Notes: generated from the letters alone by a model not told the origin. Shown: positions 37,932 through 47,938, numbered from the stretch's first letter. The stretch: 64,000 nucleotides of DNA from an uncultured Methanosphaera sp. (GCA_946537725.1 CAMNFZ010000001.1:1-64000), one strand, 5' to 3'. Translations and numbers: made by a program.

Positions 37932-38888
37932 ATGAAACCTTATGTAATTTTAATAGGTTCTGCATCTGGTATAGGAAAATCCACCATTGCTTCAGAAGTC
38001 TCAAAAAAATTGGACATTAAATATTTGATAGAAACTGATTTTATTCGTGAAATAGTTCGTGGAATAATCGGATCGGATTATGCTCCTGCTTTACATAAAT
38101 CTTCATATAATGCATACACAACATTAAGAGATTCCTATAACTATGAAACTGAAGAAAAACTTATTGAAGCAGGTTTTGAAGAGCATGCATCTTTTGTTAT
38201 TCCAGCTATAGAAAAAGTAATAAAACGTTCTGTAAAAGATAAAGATTCCATAGTTATTGAAGGAGTTCATTTAGTTCCTGGTTTAATTAATATTGAACAA
38301 TTTAAAGAAGATGCTAATGTGTATTTTTTTATTTTAACAGCTGATAAAGAAGCTCATCAAGAACGTTTTATATCCAGAGCTATGGCGATAAAACGTGGTG
38401 GGGCTCAACTGGATTATTTTAAAGAAAACAGAATAATTAACGATGATCTCATACGTAAAGCAAATTCTTTATCAATTCCAGTAATAAACAATACATCTAA
38501 AGATAATACTTTGAAGAAAATTTTACAAATAATTAATGAAGTTTCTGAAGAAGTATTTTTGCAACATAGTATTGAAGAAATAGATTTGGAACGCCAGATA
38601 ATCACAAAATATGGTGGAAAAATTACAGATATTTCATATTTCATTCCTGAGTTTAAAGAACCTTTAACTCGTAAAATTGATGAGTATGATGATGAATTTA
38701 ATTCACATAAATTCATTAGTCACATAGAATCAGATTCTAAACAGAAAGAATCATTGGCTAAATTATATGAGTTATCAAATAATATTCATAGTCATCATAT
38801 TTCTGCTCCTGATAAAGAAAATTTAGATAGAATTATTCAAGAATTAAAAAAACATGGGTTAGTAATAGAAAAACCAGTTAAAAATTAA
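37932..38888 (+). CDS. 2-phosphoglycerate kinase
   Basis: 318 residues. The P-loop GSASGIGKST is at residues 9-18, followed by ETDFIREIVRG and a nucleoside-kinase-like fold, with VIEGVHLVPG. The enzyme makes 2,3-bisphosphoglycerate, the precursor of cyclic 2,3-diphosphoglycerate that many Methanobacteriales accumulate. A C-terminal charged region (about residues 210-318) goes beyond the kinase core. GGTGATAA precedes the ATG. Confidence 0.85.
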   Translation: MKPYVILIGSASGIGKSTIASEVSKKLDIKYLIETDFIREIVRGIIGSDYAPALHKSSYNAYTTLRDSYNYETEEKLIEAGFEEHASFVIPAIEKVIKRSVKDKDSIVIEGVHLVPGLINIEQFKEDANVYFFILTADKEAHQERFISRAMAIKRGGAQLDYFKENRIINDDLIRKANSLSIPVINNTSKDNTLKKILQIINEVSEEVFLQHSIEEIDLERQIITKYGGKITDISYFIPEFKEPLTRKIDEYDDEFNSHKFISHIESDSKQKESLAKLYELSNNIHSHHISAPDKENLDRIIQELKKHGLVIEKPVKN

Positions 38889-38921
38889 TTTTTAAATAAC
38901 ATTAAGTATTAAAATGATAAC

Positions 38922-39533
38922 ATGAACGAAGATAATATTGATTTTACTAAAGAGATAATGTATTCTGATTGTCCAGTATGTGGTGGAGTTAAAACTTTAG
39001 AGGTAACTAATAGAACGGATAATATACCTTACTTTGGAGACATGTTGGAGACAGCAGTGTCCTGTAAAAAATGCGGATACCAATCTTCAGATAGTATATC
39101 CTTAGAGCATAATGATCCTATAAGATATTCCTTAAAAATTGATAATACTAAATTAAATACGAGGGTGGCAAAGTCACAGACGGCCACAATCACTATTCCT
39201 GATTTGGGATTGAAAGTGGAACCTGGACCAAAATCACAGGGTTATGTTTCAAACGTTGAAGGTATATTAAATCGATTTGAAAGTGCGGTAGTCCGAGCTA
39301 TTAAACTTGAAGGTGCGGATATAGAAAGGGATGTTAATGAAAAAGCTCTTGATATAATAGAATTTATTACAAAAATTAAAACTGGTGAATATTCAACATT
39401 ACTTATATTGGAAGACCCATTTGGTAACAGTTTGATTGATGATGATGATGCTGATAAAGAATTATTAACTCAAGAAGAAGTTGATAAATTACAAACAGGC
39501 TTCACAACAATCGATCAAGATGAGGTGGAATAA
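38922..39533 (+). CDS. ZPR1-type zinc-finger protein
   Basis: 203 residues with one zinc finger (CPVCGG then CKKCGYQ) followed by the ZPR1 beta domain (RVAKSQTATITIPDLGLKVEPGP). Archaeal ZPR1 has one module where the eukaryotic protein has two; the eukaryotic form binds elongation factor 1A. The stop overlaps the ATG of the nitroreductase gene. Confidence 0.88.
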   Translation: MNEDNIDFTKEIMYSDCPVCGGVKTLEVTNRTDNIPYFGDMLETAVSCKKCGYQSSDSISLEHNDPIRYSLKIDNTKLNTRVAKSQTATITIPDLGLKVEPGPKSQGYVSNVEGILNRFESAVVRAIKLEGADIERDVNEKALDIIEFITKIKTGEYSTLLILEDPFGNSLIDDDDADKELLTQEEVDKLQTGFTTIDQDEVE

Positions 39534-40036
39534 TGACTGTCCTTGATGTGATGGAAAAAAGATACAGTGTAAGAGGATATCTTGATAAGGAGATAGAAGA
39601 AGAAAAATTGAATAAAATTTTAAAAGCTGCTCAAGTTGCACCTACTGGAGTAAATGCTCAAGCATTTAAAATTTATGTAATTGATACAAAAAAACATGAA
39701 GAAAAATTAAAACAAATAGGTAAATGGGAATGGTTTACTGAAGCTCCATATATCATTGCTGTTGTTTCAAAACCTAAAGATGCTTGGACTAGGTGGGATG
39801 GAAAAAATATAGCTGATATAGATGCTACAATTGTTATGGATCATATTATTTTGGAAGCTACTGAATTAGGTTTAGGTACCTGTTACATAGCAGCATTTAA
39901 TAAAGAGCCGTTAGCTGAACTGCTTCAGTTATCTGAAGATTATGAACCTGTTTTATTAACTCCTTTAGGTTATCCTAATGCTGAACCTAGGGGTACTGAT
40001 AGAAAAAGTATTGATGAATTAGTGGAATTCATCTAA
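39533..40036 (+). CDS. Nitroreductase-family FMN oxidoreductase
   Basis: 167 residues. The N-terminus RYSVRGY with the following KILKAAQVAPTGVNAQ is the FMN-binding signature, and GLGTCYIAAF is the family's distal motif. Substrate unknown. Translation is coupled to ZPR1 through TAATG. Its 3' end overlaps the convergent transporter gene by 8 bases. Confidence 0.87.
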   Translation: MTVLDVMEKRYSVRGYLDKEIEEEKLNKILKAAQVAPTGVNAQAFKIYVIDTKKHEEKLKQIGKWEWFTEAPYIIAVVSKPKDAWTRWDGKNIADIDATIVMDHIILEATELGLGTCYIAAFNKEPLAELLQLSEDYEPVLLTPLGYPNAEPRGTDRKSIDELVEFI

Positions 40037-40979
40037 ATCTATTTTTTTTAAAATTTTTCCATATTCTCGGAACTGCAAAAATATTGATTAAAAACTGAAT
40101 CAATATATATGTTACTAATATAAGAGCTATAATTATCTCTATAATTAATTCATATTGCATATACCCAAGATAAATATTTAAGTTTGTTAAATATTTCATA
40201 GTTTGCAAAGTCGTTATTGTGTTAATTACAATAGGGAATGTGTATGCAGCATATGTTGGATAAAATGGAAAATGGATATATTCAATATATTTTGCTAGTA
40301 CGAAAATATACAATAATTTAGTAATTACATAAAAAGATATTACTAAATAAAAATTGTTTGGCGTCACTGAAGCTAAATATCCAACAGCACACAAACTAAA
40401 AGGTGCAGCATAAACACCTATAACTGGTTTTGTTTGTTTAACAATAGGCATATTCAAATATCTATATGAAACTATTGCAAAAACAATTAATACAAAGATT
40501 AAACTTATCCAAAAGGATATTGTTCCAATAACTTCCTGATTAAATGTAGGAGCACTTATTGCTATCATTTGAATTCCAGCAAATACAACAAAAGATCCAG
40601 CAGTAAAATCACTTAAATCAAACTTATAAAAAAATCGTACTATATAGTTAATTACGAAAAAAGTATGTAACAATATTGCAAATATCCATAGTATTATTGA
40701 AGAATAACCTACATATGGATAGATGTAATTTGATAATAACATTAATGTCATAGAAAAAGTAGCTATAATACTTGCTAGAACCGGATTTTCCAAATCTTTT
40801 TTTAGAGTTTCAGGGTATTTAATTAATTTAATCAATACTAAAATTATAAGAAATGTAGCTATTAATCCACATATTTCTCTGCTAAGTGGGAAGTAATCAT
40901 GGAATAAATTTCCCATTGCAGTTATACCTAGAACAACTCCACCTATAGAAATGGGTAAATTTTTAATGTTAGTTTTCAT
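40029..40979 (-). CDS. TDT-family transporter (TehA/SLAC1-like)
   Basis: 316 residues with about ten hydrophobic spans and little polar sequence. The N-terminus PISIGGVVLGITAMGN resembles the TDT (tellurite-resistance/dicarboxylate, SLAC1) family, which includes anion channels. Substrate cannot be told from sequence. The gene is monocistronic on the minus strand. Confidence 0.75.
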   Translation of the reverse strand: MKTNIKNLPISIGGVVLGITAMGNLFHDYFPLSREICGLIATFLIILVLIKLIKYPETLKKDLENPVLASIIATFSMTLMLLSNYIYPYVGYSSIILWIFAILLHTFFVINYIVRFFYKFDLSDFTAGSFVVFAGIQMIAISAPTFNQEVIGTISFWISLIFVLIVFAIVSYRYLNMPIVKQTKPVIGVYAAPFSLCAVGYLASVTPNNFYLVISFYVITKLLYIFVLAKYIEYIHFPFYPTYAAYTFPIVINTITTLQTMKYLTNLNIYLGYMQYELIIEIIIALILVTYILIQFLINIFAVPRIWKNFKKNRFR

Positions 40980-41065
40980 ATTTTTTTTCCTATTGATTTA
41001 TAGGTAAATTTATGTTAAAACTATTATTTAAAAAAAAGTAACTGTGGGGGTGAATAATTGGAGTT

Positions 41066-41530
41066 TTAGAATAAATCGTCTTCTTCATCTTCTTGGTTTG
41101 GTTTATCATTAATTTTTAAGGTTGCTTTAACGTCCATACTCAATGCATCACAGTCTGCTTTAATAGCATCTAAATGTTTTAAAATTCTTATTTTTTCTTC
41201 GTTTATTCGTTCTATATTTGTGTATGGGTATGTTGATTCTTTAAGCATTTCATATTCGACAGTGGAATAAGGATAATCATTTAATTGTTTACATACATTT
41301 GCGAGAACATCTCCTAAAAATTTATTCATTTCTACTTTAACACGTTCTCTTATCATTTTGTCATCGTCTAAATGTTGTTTCATTAAACGTACAACTTCTG
41401 CTTTTGCAAATGGTAATTTTTCATCATCTTCATCCATGTATTCTTCATTTTCATCGAAGTTTTCTTCACTTTCTAAATTTTCAATTTCGGTTTCTTCGAT
41501 TTCTTCATTTATTTCTTCATATTCTGCCAT
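41066..41530 (-). CDS. Acidic protein with a histone-fold-like core
   Basis: About 154 residues. The first 35 are almost entirely Glu/Asp-rich. Then [14 protein letters not shown] opens a helical region that looks like the start of a histone fold (compare LPLTPLGRIIKS in the histone at 15 kb), ending near [15 protein letters not shown] helical tail and acidic end follow. The resemblance is my inference. GTGAT before the ATG at 41530 sets the start. I do not know a characterised homologue. Confidence 0.65.
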   Translation of the reverse strand: MAEYEEINEEIEETEIENLESEENFDENEEYMDEDDEKLPFAKAEVVRLMKQHLDDDKMIRERVKVEMNKFLGDVLANVCKQLNDYPYSTVEYEMLKESTYPYTNIERINEEKIRILKHLDAIKADCDALSMDVKATLKINDKPNQEDEEDDLF

Positions 41531-41819
41531 AAAAATCACGTGTATTTTTTTATATATTACTTAAATTCAAGTACTGTTATTAATTATGTTATTTTTAGTT
41601 AATAAATGTAATGTCAATTTAATGTATTTTATGATTAATTAACGTACTATTTAAATCTATTATACATATTTTAGTGTAAAGACTATTTAATTTACTAAAT
41701 TTTACTAATGAAATTTCTCAAAAAAATAAAGATAAATATGGGTTAAATTTCCTTTTTGGGTTAAAAAAAAGATAGAAAAATAGTTAAGAAAAAAAATTAA
41801 TATTTCATTGATAAAAAAA

Positions 41820-42662
41820 TTATAAAATATTCAAACTCAAATCAATAGTTTTAACACTATTTGTAATAAAACCACTTGATATAACATCTACATTTAATTT
41901 AGCATAATCCAATATGTTATCAGGAGTAATACCTCCACTAACTTCAATGATAACTTCTTCACGTAATCTACGTTCTTGAAGTGTGGTTAAAACAGAACTT
42001 ATTTCCTCAGGGGACATATTGTCTAACATCACAATATCTGCACCAAACATACTAGCACGAACAGCATCATCTTCATTTTCTACTTCAATTTCTATTTTTT
42101 TTGTAAAACTAACATTTTCTTTAGCTAATTCGATTGCTTCGATAACTCCACCAACCACTTGAATATGGTTATCTTTAATTAACACACAATCATCTAACTT
42201 AAATCTATGTGTATCTCCACCACCAATTTCAACTGCTTTTTTTTCTAATTTTTGAAGACCGGGGATAGTTTTACGTGTACAAGCAACTCGAACATTTGGA
42301 TTAACTTCTTGAACCTTATCTACTGTATTTCGGACAATGGTTGCAATACCACTAAGATGCATCAAATAATTTAAAATGGTTCTTTCAACCATTAAAATAT
42401 CTCTAGCTTTACCTTCAAATTCTAAAATTACATCACCCTTATGTATTTGGTCCCCATCAAAAAAAGTACTGGAAATATTTAAATCAAATTCATCAATAAT
42501 ATAATGAGCAACATCCATCCCTGCAAGTATTCCCTCTTCCTTACATAAAATTTCTGCTTGAGCCCATTTATTTTCAGGTACAAGACTATTTGTGGTTATG
42601 TCTTCAAAACCAATATCATCGAATATGTTTTCGATGATACGATTATCACTAAAAATTGTCAT
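41820..42662 (-). CDS. nadC: Nicotinate-nucleotide pyrophosphorylase (carboxylating)
   Basis: 280 residues. Quinolinate phosphoribosyltransferase of NAD synthesis. Motifs ARDILMVERTILNYLMHLSG, ACTRKTIPGLQ and EVENEDDA identify the active site, with IEVSGGI as the phosphate loop. NadM, a later step of the pathway, is at 58 kb. Confidence 0.94.
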   Translation of the reverse strand: MTIFSDNRIIENIFDDIGFEDITTNSLVPENKWAQAEILCKEEGILAGMDVAHYIIDEFDLNISSTFFDGDQIHKGDVILEFEGKARDILMVERTILNYLMHLSGIATIVRNTVDKVQEVNPNVRVACTRKTIPGLQKLEKKAVEIGGGDTHRFKLDDCVLIKDNHIQVVGGVIEAIELAKENVSFTKKIEIEVENEDDAVRASMFGADIVMLDNMSPEEISSVLTTLQERRLREEVIIEVSGGITPDNILDYAKLNVDVISSGFITNSVKTIDLSLNIL

Positions 42663-42840
42663 ATTAGAAAATCCCCTTATAAATTTTTATTTAATATATA
42701 ATAATTTCTCATTTTAATTAAATATTATTTTTTTATTTTTTTACAAAATAATTTTTCATTTAAAATATTAAAAATATGAAATATAGATATAATATTATAT
42801 AACAATTTATTGTTTCATTAATAAAAAATAATTATATAAT

Positions 42841-42857
42841 GGGGTATTAATATAATA
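42841..42857 (+). promoter_or_regulatory. Ribosome-binding site that decides a non-ATG start of RNase Z
   Basis: GGGGT at 42841-42845 stands 7-10 bases before in-frame ATA codons at 42852 and 42855. The frame closes upstream at TAA (42837-42839), and the first standard start is a TTG at 42870, inside the conserved FLGT motif. Confidence 0.5.
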
Positions 42858-43790
42858 GAATTAACTTTTTTGGGTACTGCTTCAGCTATTCCTACAAAAA
42901 CTCGTAATCATACTGCTATTGTATTAAAAATATATGATAGGACAGTGTTATTTGATTGTGGTGAAGGAACTCAAAAACAAATAATGGATGCACAAGTAAG
43001 TCCTATGAAAATTGATGATATTTATATCTCGCACTTACATGGCGATCATATACTGGGATTACCTGGTATTATTCAATCATTAGCATTTAGGGGTCGTACA
43101 AAACCTTTAAACATATATGGGCCAATAGGGATTAATGATTTGATAGATCATATAAAAAAATTAGGTTATTTCACTATCTCTTATGAACTCATAGTGCATG
43201 AAATAAAAGATGATGATGTAGTAATTTATCAACAAAATAATTTCTTAATTAAAGCAATGAAAATGAAACATACAGTTACTAATTATGCATACAAAATAGA
43301 AGAAATAAAACAACCTAAATTTTTAAGGCCAAAAGCAATAGAATTAGGAGTCCCTCCAGGACCATTATTTGGTAAATTACAAGCTGGTCATTCAGTAGAA
43401 GTGAATGGCATAACCATACTTCCAGAACAAGTTTTAGGTCCTCCTAGAGAAGGAGTGAAATTAGTTTATAGTGGAGATACAATACCTCAGGAACAAATGA
43501 TTTACTTTGCAAAAGATGTTAATGTTTTAATACACGAAGCAACTTTTGCTAAAGAATACCGTGATAAAGCTGTTGAAAACGGCCATACTATCGCAGAAGA
43601 TGCTGCAAGGATAGCTAATGAAGCTAATGTAAATCAATTAATATTAACTCATCTGTCAAATAGATATACAAGTTCTAAATCATTAGAAGATGAAGCAAAG
43701 GAAATTTTTGAAAATACAGTTTATGCTGAGGATATGATGACTGTAATTGTAGAAAACAATAAACCAGTTAAAATAATTAAACAAGAATAA
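42852..43790 (+). CDS. rnz: Ribonuclease Z, with probable AUA/AUU start
   Basis: About 312 residues. Metallo-beta-lactamase-fold endonuclease that trims the tRNA 3' trailer, needed because the tRNA genes here lack CCA. The metal motif is SHLHGDH, with HEATF and a late THLSNR. The family begins with a strand ending FLGTASA; this strand (IELTFLGT) is encoded here, but no ATG, GTG or TTG lies before it. The only candidates are ATT 42846, ATA 42852 and ATA 42855. Starting at TTG 42870 would cut off the first strand. Confidence 0.88.
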   Translation: MIELTFLGTASAIPTKTRNHTAIVLKIYDRTVLFDCGEGTQKQIMDAQVSPMKIDDIYISHLHGDHILGLPGIIQSLAFRGRTKPLNIYGPIGINDLIDHIKKLGYFTISYELIVHEIKDDDVVIYQQNNFLIKAMKMKHTVTNYAYKIEEIKQPKFLRPKAIELGVPPGPLFGKLQAGHSVEVNGITILPEQVLGPPREGVKLVYSGDTIPQEQMIYFAKDVNVLIHEATFAKEYRDKAVENGHTIAEDAARIANEANVNQLILTHLSNRYTSSKSLEDEAKEIFENTVYAEDMMTVIVENNKPVKIIKQE

Positions 43791-43808
43791 AATAATTTGG
43801 GTGTAAAA

Positions 43809-45209
43809 ATGTCATTATTTAGTAAAATAGAAGTTAAACCAGAAATGGAACCTTTTATTAAAAAAGGAGAAGGTGTTGGAGTAGTTAAAATTAGTGGTTA
43901 TGGTAAAGCATCTGCAAGAATTGAATCTCATAAAATAATTCTAGAATCTTATGATGAAGATTATCCTATAATTGAATCAATATCTGCAATATCTGTCTTA
44001 AGTTATGATCCGGGAAATTTTTTTCAAGAACCAAAATTAGGCATAAGCTTTGGTGAAAAAGAATACACTTTGGCTGGTGTTGATAATAATGATGAAGAAC
44101 TGGAAGCATTCTATCAATCAATTCTTAATTTAAAGAAAACAGAAAAGAATCAAAAAACCAATTCTGTTAATCAAGAAGCTTCTAAAGATTCAAAAAAACT
44201 TAACGAAGATATAGATGAATTAAATGAAGTGGAAAAAGAATTAGACCATACAACCGCATCTGCAGGAACAACAAACAAAATAAAAAGTTTCTTATCTAAA
44301 AAACATTCACCAACTAATCAAGATGTTAAAGATACAGAATCAAAAGAAGACTCTAAAAATATTAAAGATTTCTTAACAATTAAATCTAAAAAATCAGAAG
44401 ATTTAGAATCTGTTCTGGAAGAAAATGATCAAGAAACTACAGAAAATAACCTCAAAACAAAAGAAGAAACTATCTCATCAAAAGAACAAGCAGACTCAAA
44501 TAATCAACCTAATGCTATAAAAAATGATGCAACTGAGAAACAAGAAAAATCAGAAATCGAACTTATCGAAGAATCTGATGAATTTGATGAATTTGATGCT
44601 TTTGAAGATTTTGATGATGATGAAGAAATAATATTAGAAGATGATAATGAATTAGATGAACTAGTAGTTGAAGATGAAGAAGATGATGAACTAGTAGTTG
44701 AAGATGAAGAAGATACTGAAGTAATTGTCGAAGAAGTAGATGAAACAGATGACACAGTAACAGTCGAAGATGAAGAAGATTTAATTATCGAAGAAAGAAC
44801 AGAAAAACCAGAAAAAACAAATGATAACAATAACATTACTCCTCAGAGTAATCCTCAAGAAAATAAAAAAATTATAGAAAAAACCACAGAAAATACAAAT
44901 ATTGAAAAATCAATTAAATCTACAACAAATCAAATACAAGAAGTATCTTCCGAAAAAAATATCATTGAAAAAGATATGAACAAATCTCAAAATGATTTAA
45001 AAGAAGAAATATCTAATGTAAAAGATGAAATAAATGATAAAATAAATAACATAAATCAAGAAATTTCAAACCAAGGCGATTTAAATCAAACAACAACAAA
45101 TACATTTGATCCAGTATACCAAATAAGAAGATACTACGAACTTAAAGAAGACGGAATCATAACCGAAGAAGAATTTGAACAAAAGAAAAAACAATTACTT
45201 GATTTATAA
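43809..45209 (+). CDS. SHOCT-domain protein with acidic low-complexity region
   Basis: 466 residues in three parts. Residues 1-110 are a beta-rich domain resembling a PH-like fold (GVVKISGYGKASARIESHKIIL). The middle 300 are charged and low in complexity, with a Glu/Asp-rich block near residues 260-330. The end (about 430-466) is a SHOCT motif: YELKEDGIITEEEFEQKKKQL. SHOCT domains often accompany oligomeric or membrane proteins; no function is known. GGGTG before ATG 43809 sets the start. Confidence 0.75.
   Translation: MSLFSKIEVKPEMEPFIKKGEGVGVVKISGYGKASARIESHKIILESYDEDYPIIESISAISVLSYDPGNFFQEPKLGISFGEKEYTLAGVDNNDEELEAFYQSILNLKKTEKNQKTNSVNQEASKDSKKLNEDIDELNEVEKELDHTTASAGTTNKIKSFLSKKHSPTNQDVKDTESKEDSKNIKDFLTIKSKKSEDLESVLEENDQETTENNLKTKEETISSKEQADSNNQPNAIKNDATEKQEKSEIELIEESDEFDEFDAFEDFDDDEEIILEDDNELDELVVEDEEDDELVVEDEEDTEVIVEEVDETDDTVTVEDEEDLIIEERTEKPEKTNDNNNITPQSNPQENKKIIEKTTENTNIEKSIKSTTNQIQEVSSEKNIIEKDMNKSQNDLKEEISNVKDEINDKINNINQEISNQGDLNQTTTNTFDPVYQIRRYYELKEDGIITEEEFEQKKKQLLDL
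44655..44714 (+). repeat. 30-bp tandem repeat within the acidic region
   Basis: Two in-frame copies of a 30-base unit beginning GATGAACTAGTAGTTG at 44655 and 44685 encode DELVVEDEED. They show the acidic linker grows by duplication. Confidence 0.7.
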
Positions 45210-45222
45210 AAATGGTGAACAA

Positions 45223-45315
45223 ATGAAAATATATAATATTGTTGGTAAAATATTAGGATTTGTAGCAGTACTAACAATATTGATTATAATATTTATTAAA
45301 TTAATAATAGGATAA
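45223..45315 (+). CDS. 30-residue single-span membrane peptide
   Basis: Too short for usual gene calls. Encodes [14 protein letters not shown] followed by a hydrophobic stretch, 30 residues in all, one membrane span with a basic N-terminus. GGTGA at 45214-45218 sits 4 bases before the ATG, and the frame lies snugly between the SHOCT gene and rfcS, which makes it a credible gene. No known family. Confidence 0.5.
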   Translation: MKIYNIVGKILGFVAVLTILIIIFIKLIIG

Positions 45316-45331
45316 AGCAAAAGGTGAAAAA

Positions 45332-46288
45332 ATGAATATTCCGTGGGTAGAAAAATATAGACCTCAAACACTTGATGATGTAGTAGGACAAGAACAAATA
45401 GTGACAAGATTAAAAAGATATGTGGACGAAAACTCAATGCCCAATATTATGTTTACAGGTTCAGCCGGTGTCGGAAAAACAACATGTGCACTAGCATTAG
45501 CAAAAAGTCTTCTTGGAGAATATTGGCAACAAAATTTTTTAGAATTAAATGCTTCTGATGCAAGAGGAATTGACACGGTACGAAATGAAATAAAAAGTTT
45601 CTGTAAACTCAAAGCAGTAGGTTCACCATTTAGAATTATCTTTTTGGATGAAGTAGATAACATGACTAAAGATGCACAACAAGCACTACGTCGTGAAATG
45701 GAAATGTATACAAAAACATCATCATTTATATTATCATGTAATTATTCATCAAAAATCATAGATCCTATTCAATCAAGATGTGCAATATTCAGATTTGCAC
45801 CTATTAAAGCATTTGAAATAATAAAAAGACTAAAATATATAGCACAAGAAGAAGGAATAGAAGCTGAAGAAACAGCTCTCGAAAATATAGTATATTTCAC
45901 ACAAGGAGATATGCGTCGATCAATTAATATTTTACAAGCATCCACAACAGAAGATAAAAAAATTACTGAAGATGCCGTTTATGATGTAATTAGCAGAGCA
46001 AAACCAAAAGACGTTAGAAAAATAATTAACAAAGCATTAGACAAAGATTTTATGGGTGCAAGAGATTTATTACGTGATATTTTAATTGTTGAAGGTATAA
46101 GTGGGGATGATTTAATTACTCAGTTATATCAAGAAGTAACCGAAATGTCAACTTCAGGATTACTTGATGAAGAAAATTTTGTAAAAATAATGGAATACAT
46201 GAGTGAATGTGATTATAGGATAAGAGAAGGAGCTAATCCAAGACTCCAACTCGAAGCCTTAATAAGTAAATTTTTATTAGTTAAATAA
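45332..46288 (+). CDS. rfcS: Replication factor C small subunit
   Basis: 318 residues, AAA+ clamp-loader ATPase. Walker A is GSAGVGKTT (43-51), Walker B FLDEVDNM, and the arginine finger is in the SRC motif (QSRCAIFRF). Works with RfcL to load PCNA for DNA replication. GGTGA precedes the ATG. The large-subunit gene follows by 12 bases. Confidence 0.96.
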   Translation: MNIPWVEKYRPQTLDDVVGQEQIVTRLKRYVDENSMPNIMFTGSAGVGKTTCALALAKSLLGEYWQQNFLELNASDARGIDTVRNEIKSFCKLKAVGSPFRIIFLDEVDNMTKDAQQALRREMEMYTKTSSFILSCNYSSKIIDPIQSRCAIFRFAPIKAFEIIKRLKYIAQEEGIEAEETALENIVYFTQGDMRRSINILQASTTEDKKITEDAVYDVISRAKPKDVRKIINKALDKDFMGARDLLRDILIVEGISGDDLITQLYQEVTEMSTSGLLDEENFVKIMEYMSECDYRIREGANPRLQLEALISKFLLVK

Positions 46289-46300
46289 GGTTGCATCAAA

Positions 46301-47938
46301 TTGAAATGGGTAGAAAAATATTCACCTAAAACATTGGGTGACGTACTTGGAAATGCTAAAATAAAAGCAGAAATTGAAGTATGGGCAAATAATTGGTCTA
46401 AAGGAATAGTTCAAAAGCCATTATTATTAATGGGTCCACCAGGTGTTGGAAAAACAACAATGGCACATTTAGTTGGAAAAGAATATTTTTCTGAAACAAT
46501 AGAAGTAAATGCTAGTGATAAACGTTCATATGATATATTAAAAAGAAGTATTGGAGAAGCTTCACAAACTCGAAGTCTTTTCCAAGATGGATATAAACTA
46601 TTGATAATGGATGAAGTAGATGGTATTAATGGACGTGATGATTCAGGTGGAGTCCGAGCAATTAACGAAACAATAAAAAATACAAAACAACCTTTAATAA
46701 TGATGGCAAATGATCCATATAGTAAAAGATTAACCAGTATAAAAAGTAAATGTCAAGCCATAAAATTTACAAAAGTACATTCCAACACTATTAATGCTCA
46801 ATTAAAAAGAATATGTGCAAATGAAGATATAACTTATGATCCTGAAGCATTAAAAACATTAAGTAAACAAAGTAATGGAGACTTACGTTCTGCAATAACT
46901 AGTTTGGAAGCAATAGTTGATGCAAACAAGAACATCACTATGGAAAGTATTTCTGTAATATCCAAAAAAGATGGAGAACAAAACATATTTGATACAGTGA
47001 GAACAGTATTAAAAAGTAAAAATCCAGAACATGTTAAAGATGCTATGAGGGTAGATGCACAACCATCAATGTTAATAGAGTTCATAGCTGAAAATATACC
47101 AAGAGAATATGATAGGGTTGATGAAATTGCAAAAGCATATGAAATGATAGCTTTAGCTGATTTAAACCTTGGTAGAGCTTTCAGAACACAAAATTATACT
47201 TACTGGAAATATGCTTTTCTATTTATGGGTAGGGGAGTTGCAGCTAGTAAAAAACAAACATACAAAAAATTTGCAAGATATACTGGTTCATCAGTTTTCC
47301 AAAAAATGTCAAAAAGCAGAAAAAGAAAAAACTTGGTTGAAGCAGTGACAAATAAAATGTCAGTAAAGTTGCATACTTCACCTAAAGAATTAGAAAAACA
47401 ATTACCTTTCTTTGAAATATTATTTGAAGATAACGAGATGGCTTATGATTTAAAAGAATATTTCAAATTGGAAGATGAAGAAGTTAAACTATTCAGGTCT
47501 AGAAAAATACCGGCTTCAGTAGAAAAAAACAGAATAAAAGAACTTAAAAAACAACAAAAACTTGAAGAAAAGGAAATTCAAAAGCAGAAAAAAGAACAGG
47601 AAAAACAGAAAAAAGAACAGGAAAAAAAGAAAAAGGAACAGGAAAAACAAGACAGCAATCTATTGACTAAAAAATCAGAAGAAACTAAAGAAACTACCGG
47701 TACAGTTTCCAAAAAACGCAAAACAAAAAAAGAATCTGAAACTACAATTAAGAACGAAACAACTAATCCAACAATAAAAAAACAAATAAAAACGATAGAA
47801 ACTACACAAAAAACTAAAAAAGAAATAAATAAAAAAGCAGACAAAAAAATTGAAAATAAAAAATCTTCTGATGATTTAACTGATGAAGAAAAACCTAAAA
47901 CTAAAAAATATAAGCAAACAACATTATTTGATTTCTAA
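46301..47938 (+). CDS. rfcL: Replication factor C large subunit
   Basis: 545 residues. Walker A GPPGVGKTT (45-53) and Walker B IMDEVDGI. After the collar domain comes a Lys/Glu/Gln-rich tail (about residues 410-535), and the last seven residues, QTTLFDF, form a PCNA-interacting (PIP) motif. The start is TTG at 46301 behind AAGGTTG. Partner of the upstream rfcS. Confidence 0.95.
   Translation: MKWVEKYSPKTLGDVLGNAKIKAEIEVWANNWSKGIVQKPLLLMGPPGVGKTTMAHLVGKEYFSETIEVNASDKRSYDILKRSIGEASQTRSLFQDGYKLLIMDEVDGINGRDDSGGVRAINETIKNTKQPLIMMANDPYSKRLTSIKSKCQAIKFTKVHSNTINAQLKRICANEDITYDPEALKTLSKQSNGDLRSAITSLEAIVDANKNITMESISVISKKDGEQNIFDTVRTVLKSKNPEHVKDAMRVDAQPSMLIEFIAENIPREYDRVDEIAKAYEMIALADLNLGRAFRTQNYTYWKYAFLFMGRGVAASKKQTYKKFARYTGSSVFQKMSKSRKRKNLVEAVTNKMSVKLHTSPKELEKQLPFFEILFEDNEMAYDLKEYFKLEDEEVKLFRSRKIPASVEKNRIKELKKQQKLEEKEIQKQKKEQEKQKKEQEKKKKEQEKQDSNLLTKKSEETKETTGTVSKKRKTKKESETTIKNETTNPTIKKQIKTIETTQKTKKEINKKADKKIENKKSSDDLTDEEKPKTKKYKQTTLFDF

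Noticed and set aside
44504-44836. Serine-rich frame on the minus strand
   Set aside because: It is the antisense of the GAA/GAT-rich acidic region of the SHOCT gene; composition alone keeps it open.
47578-47844. Phe/Ser-rich minus-strand frame
   Set aside because: Antisense of the Lys-rich RfcL tail; an artefact of poly-A-rich coding sequence.
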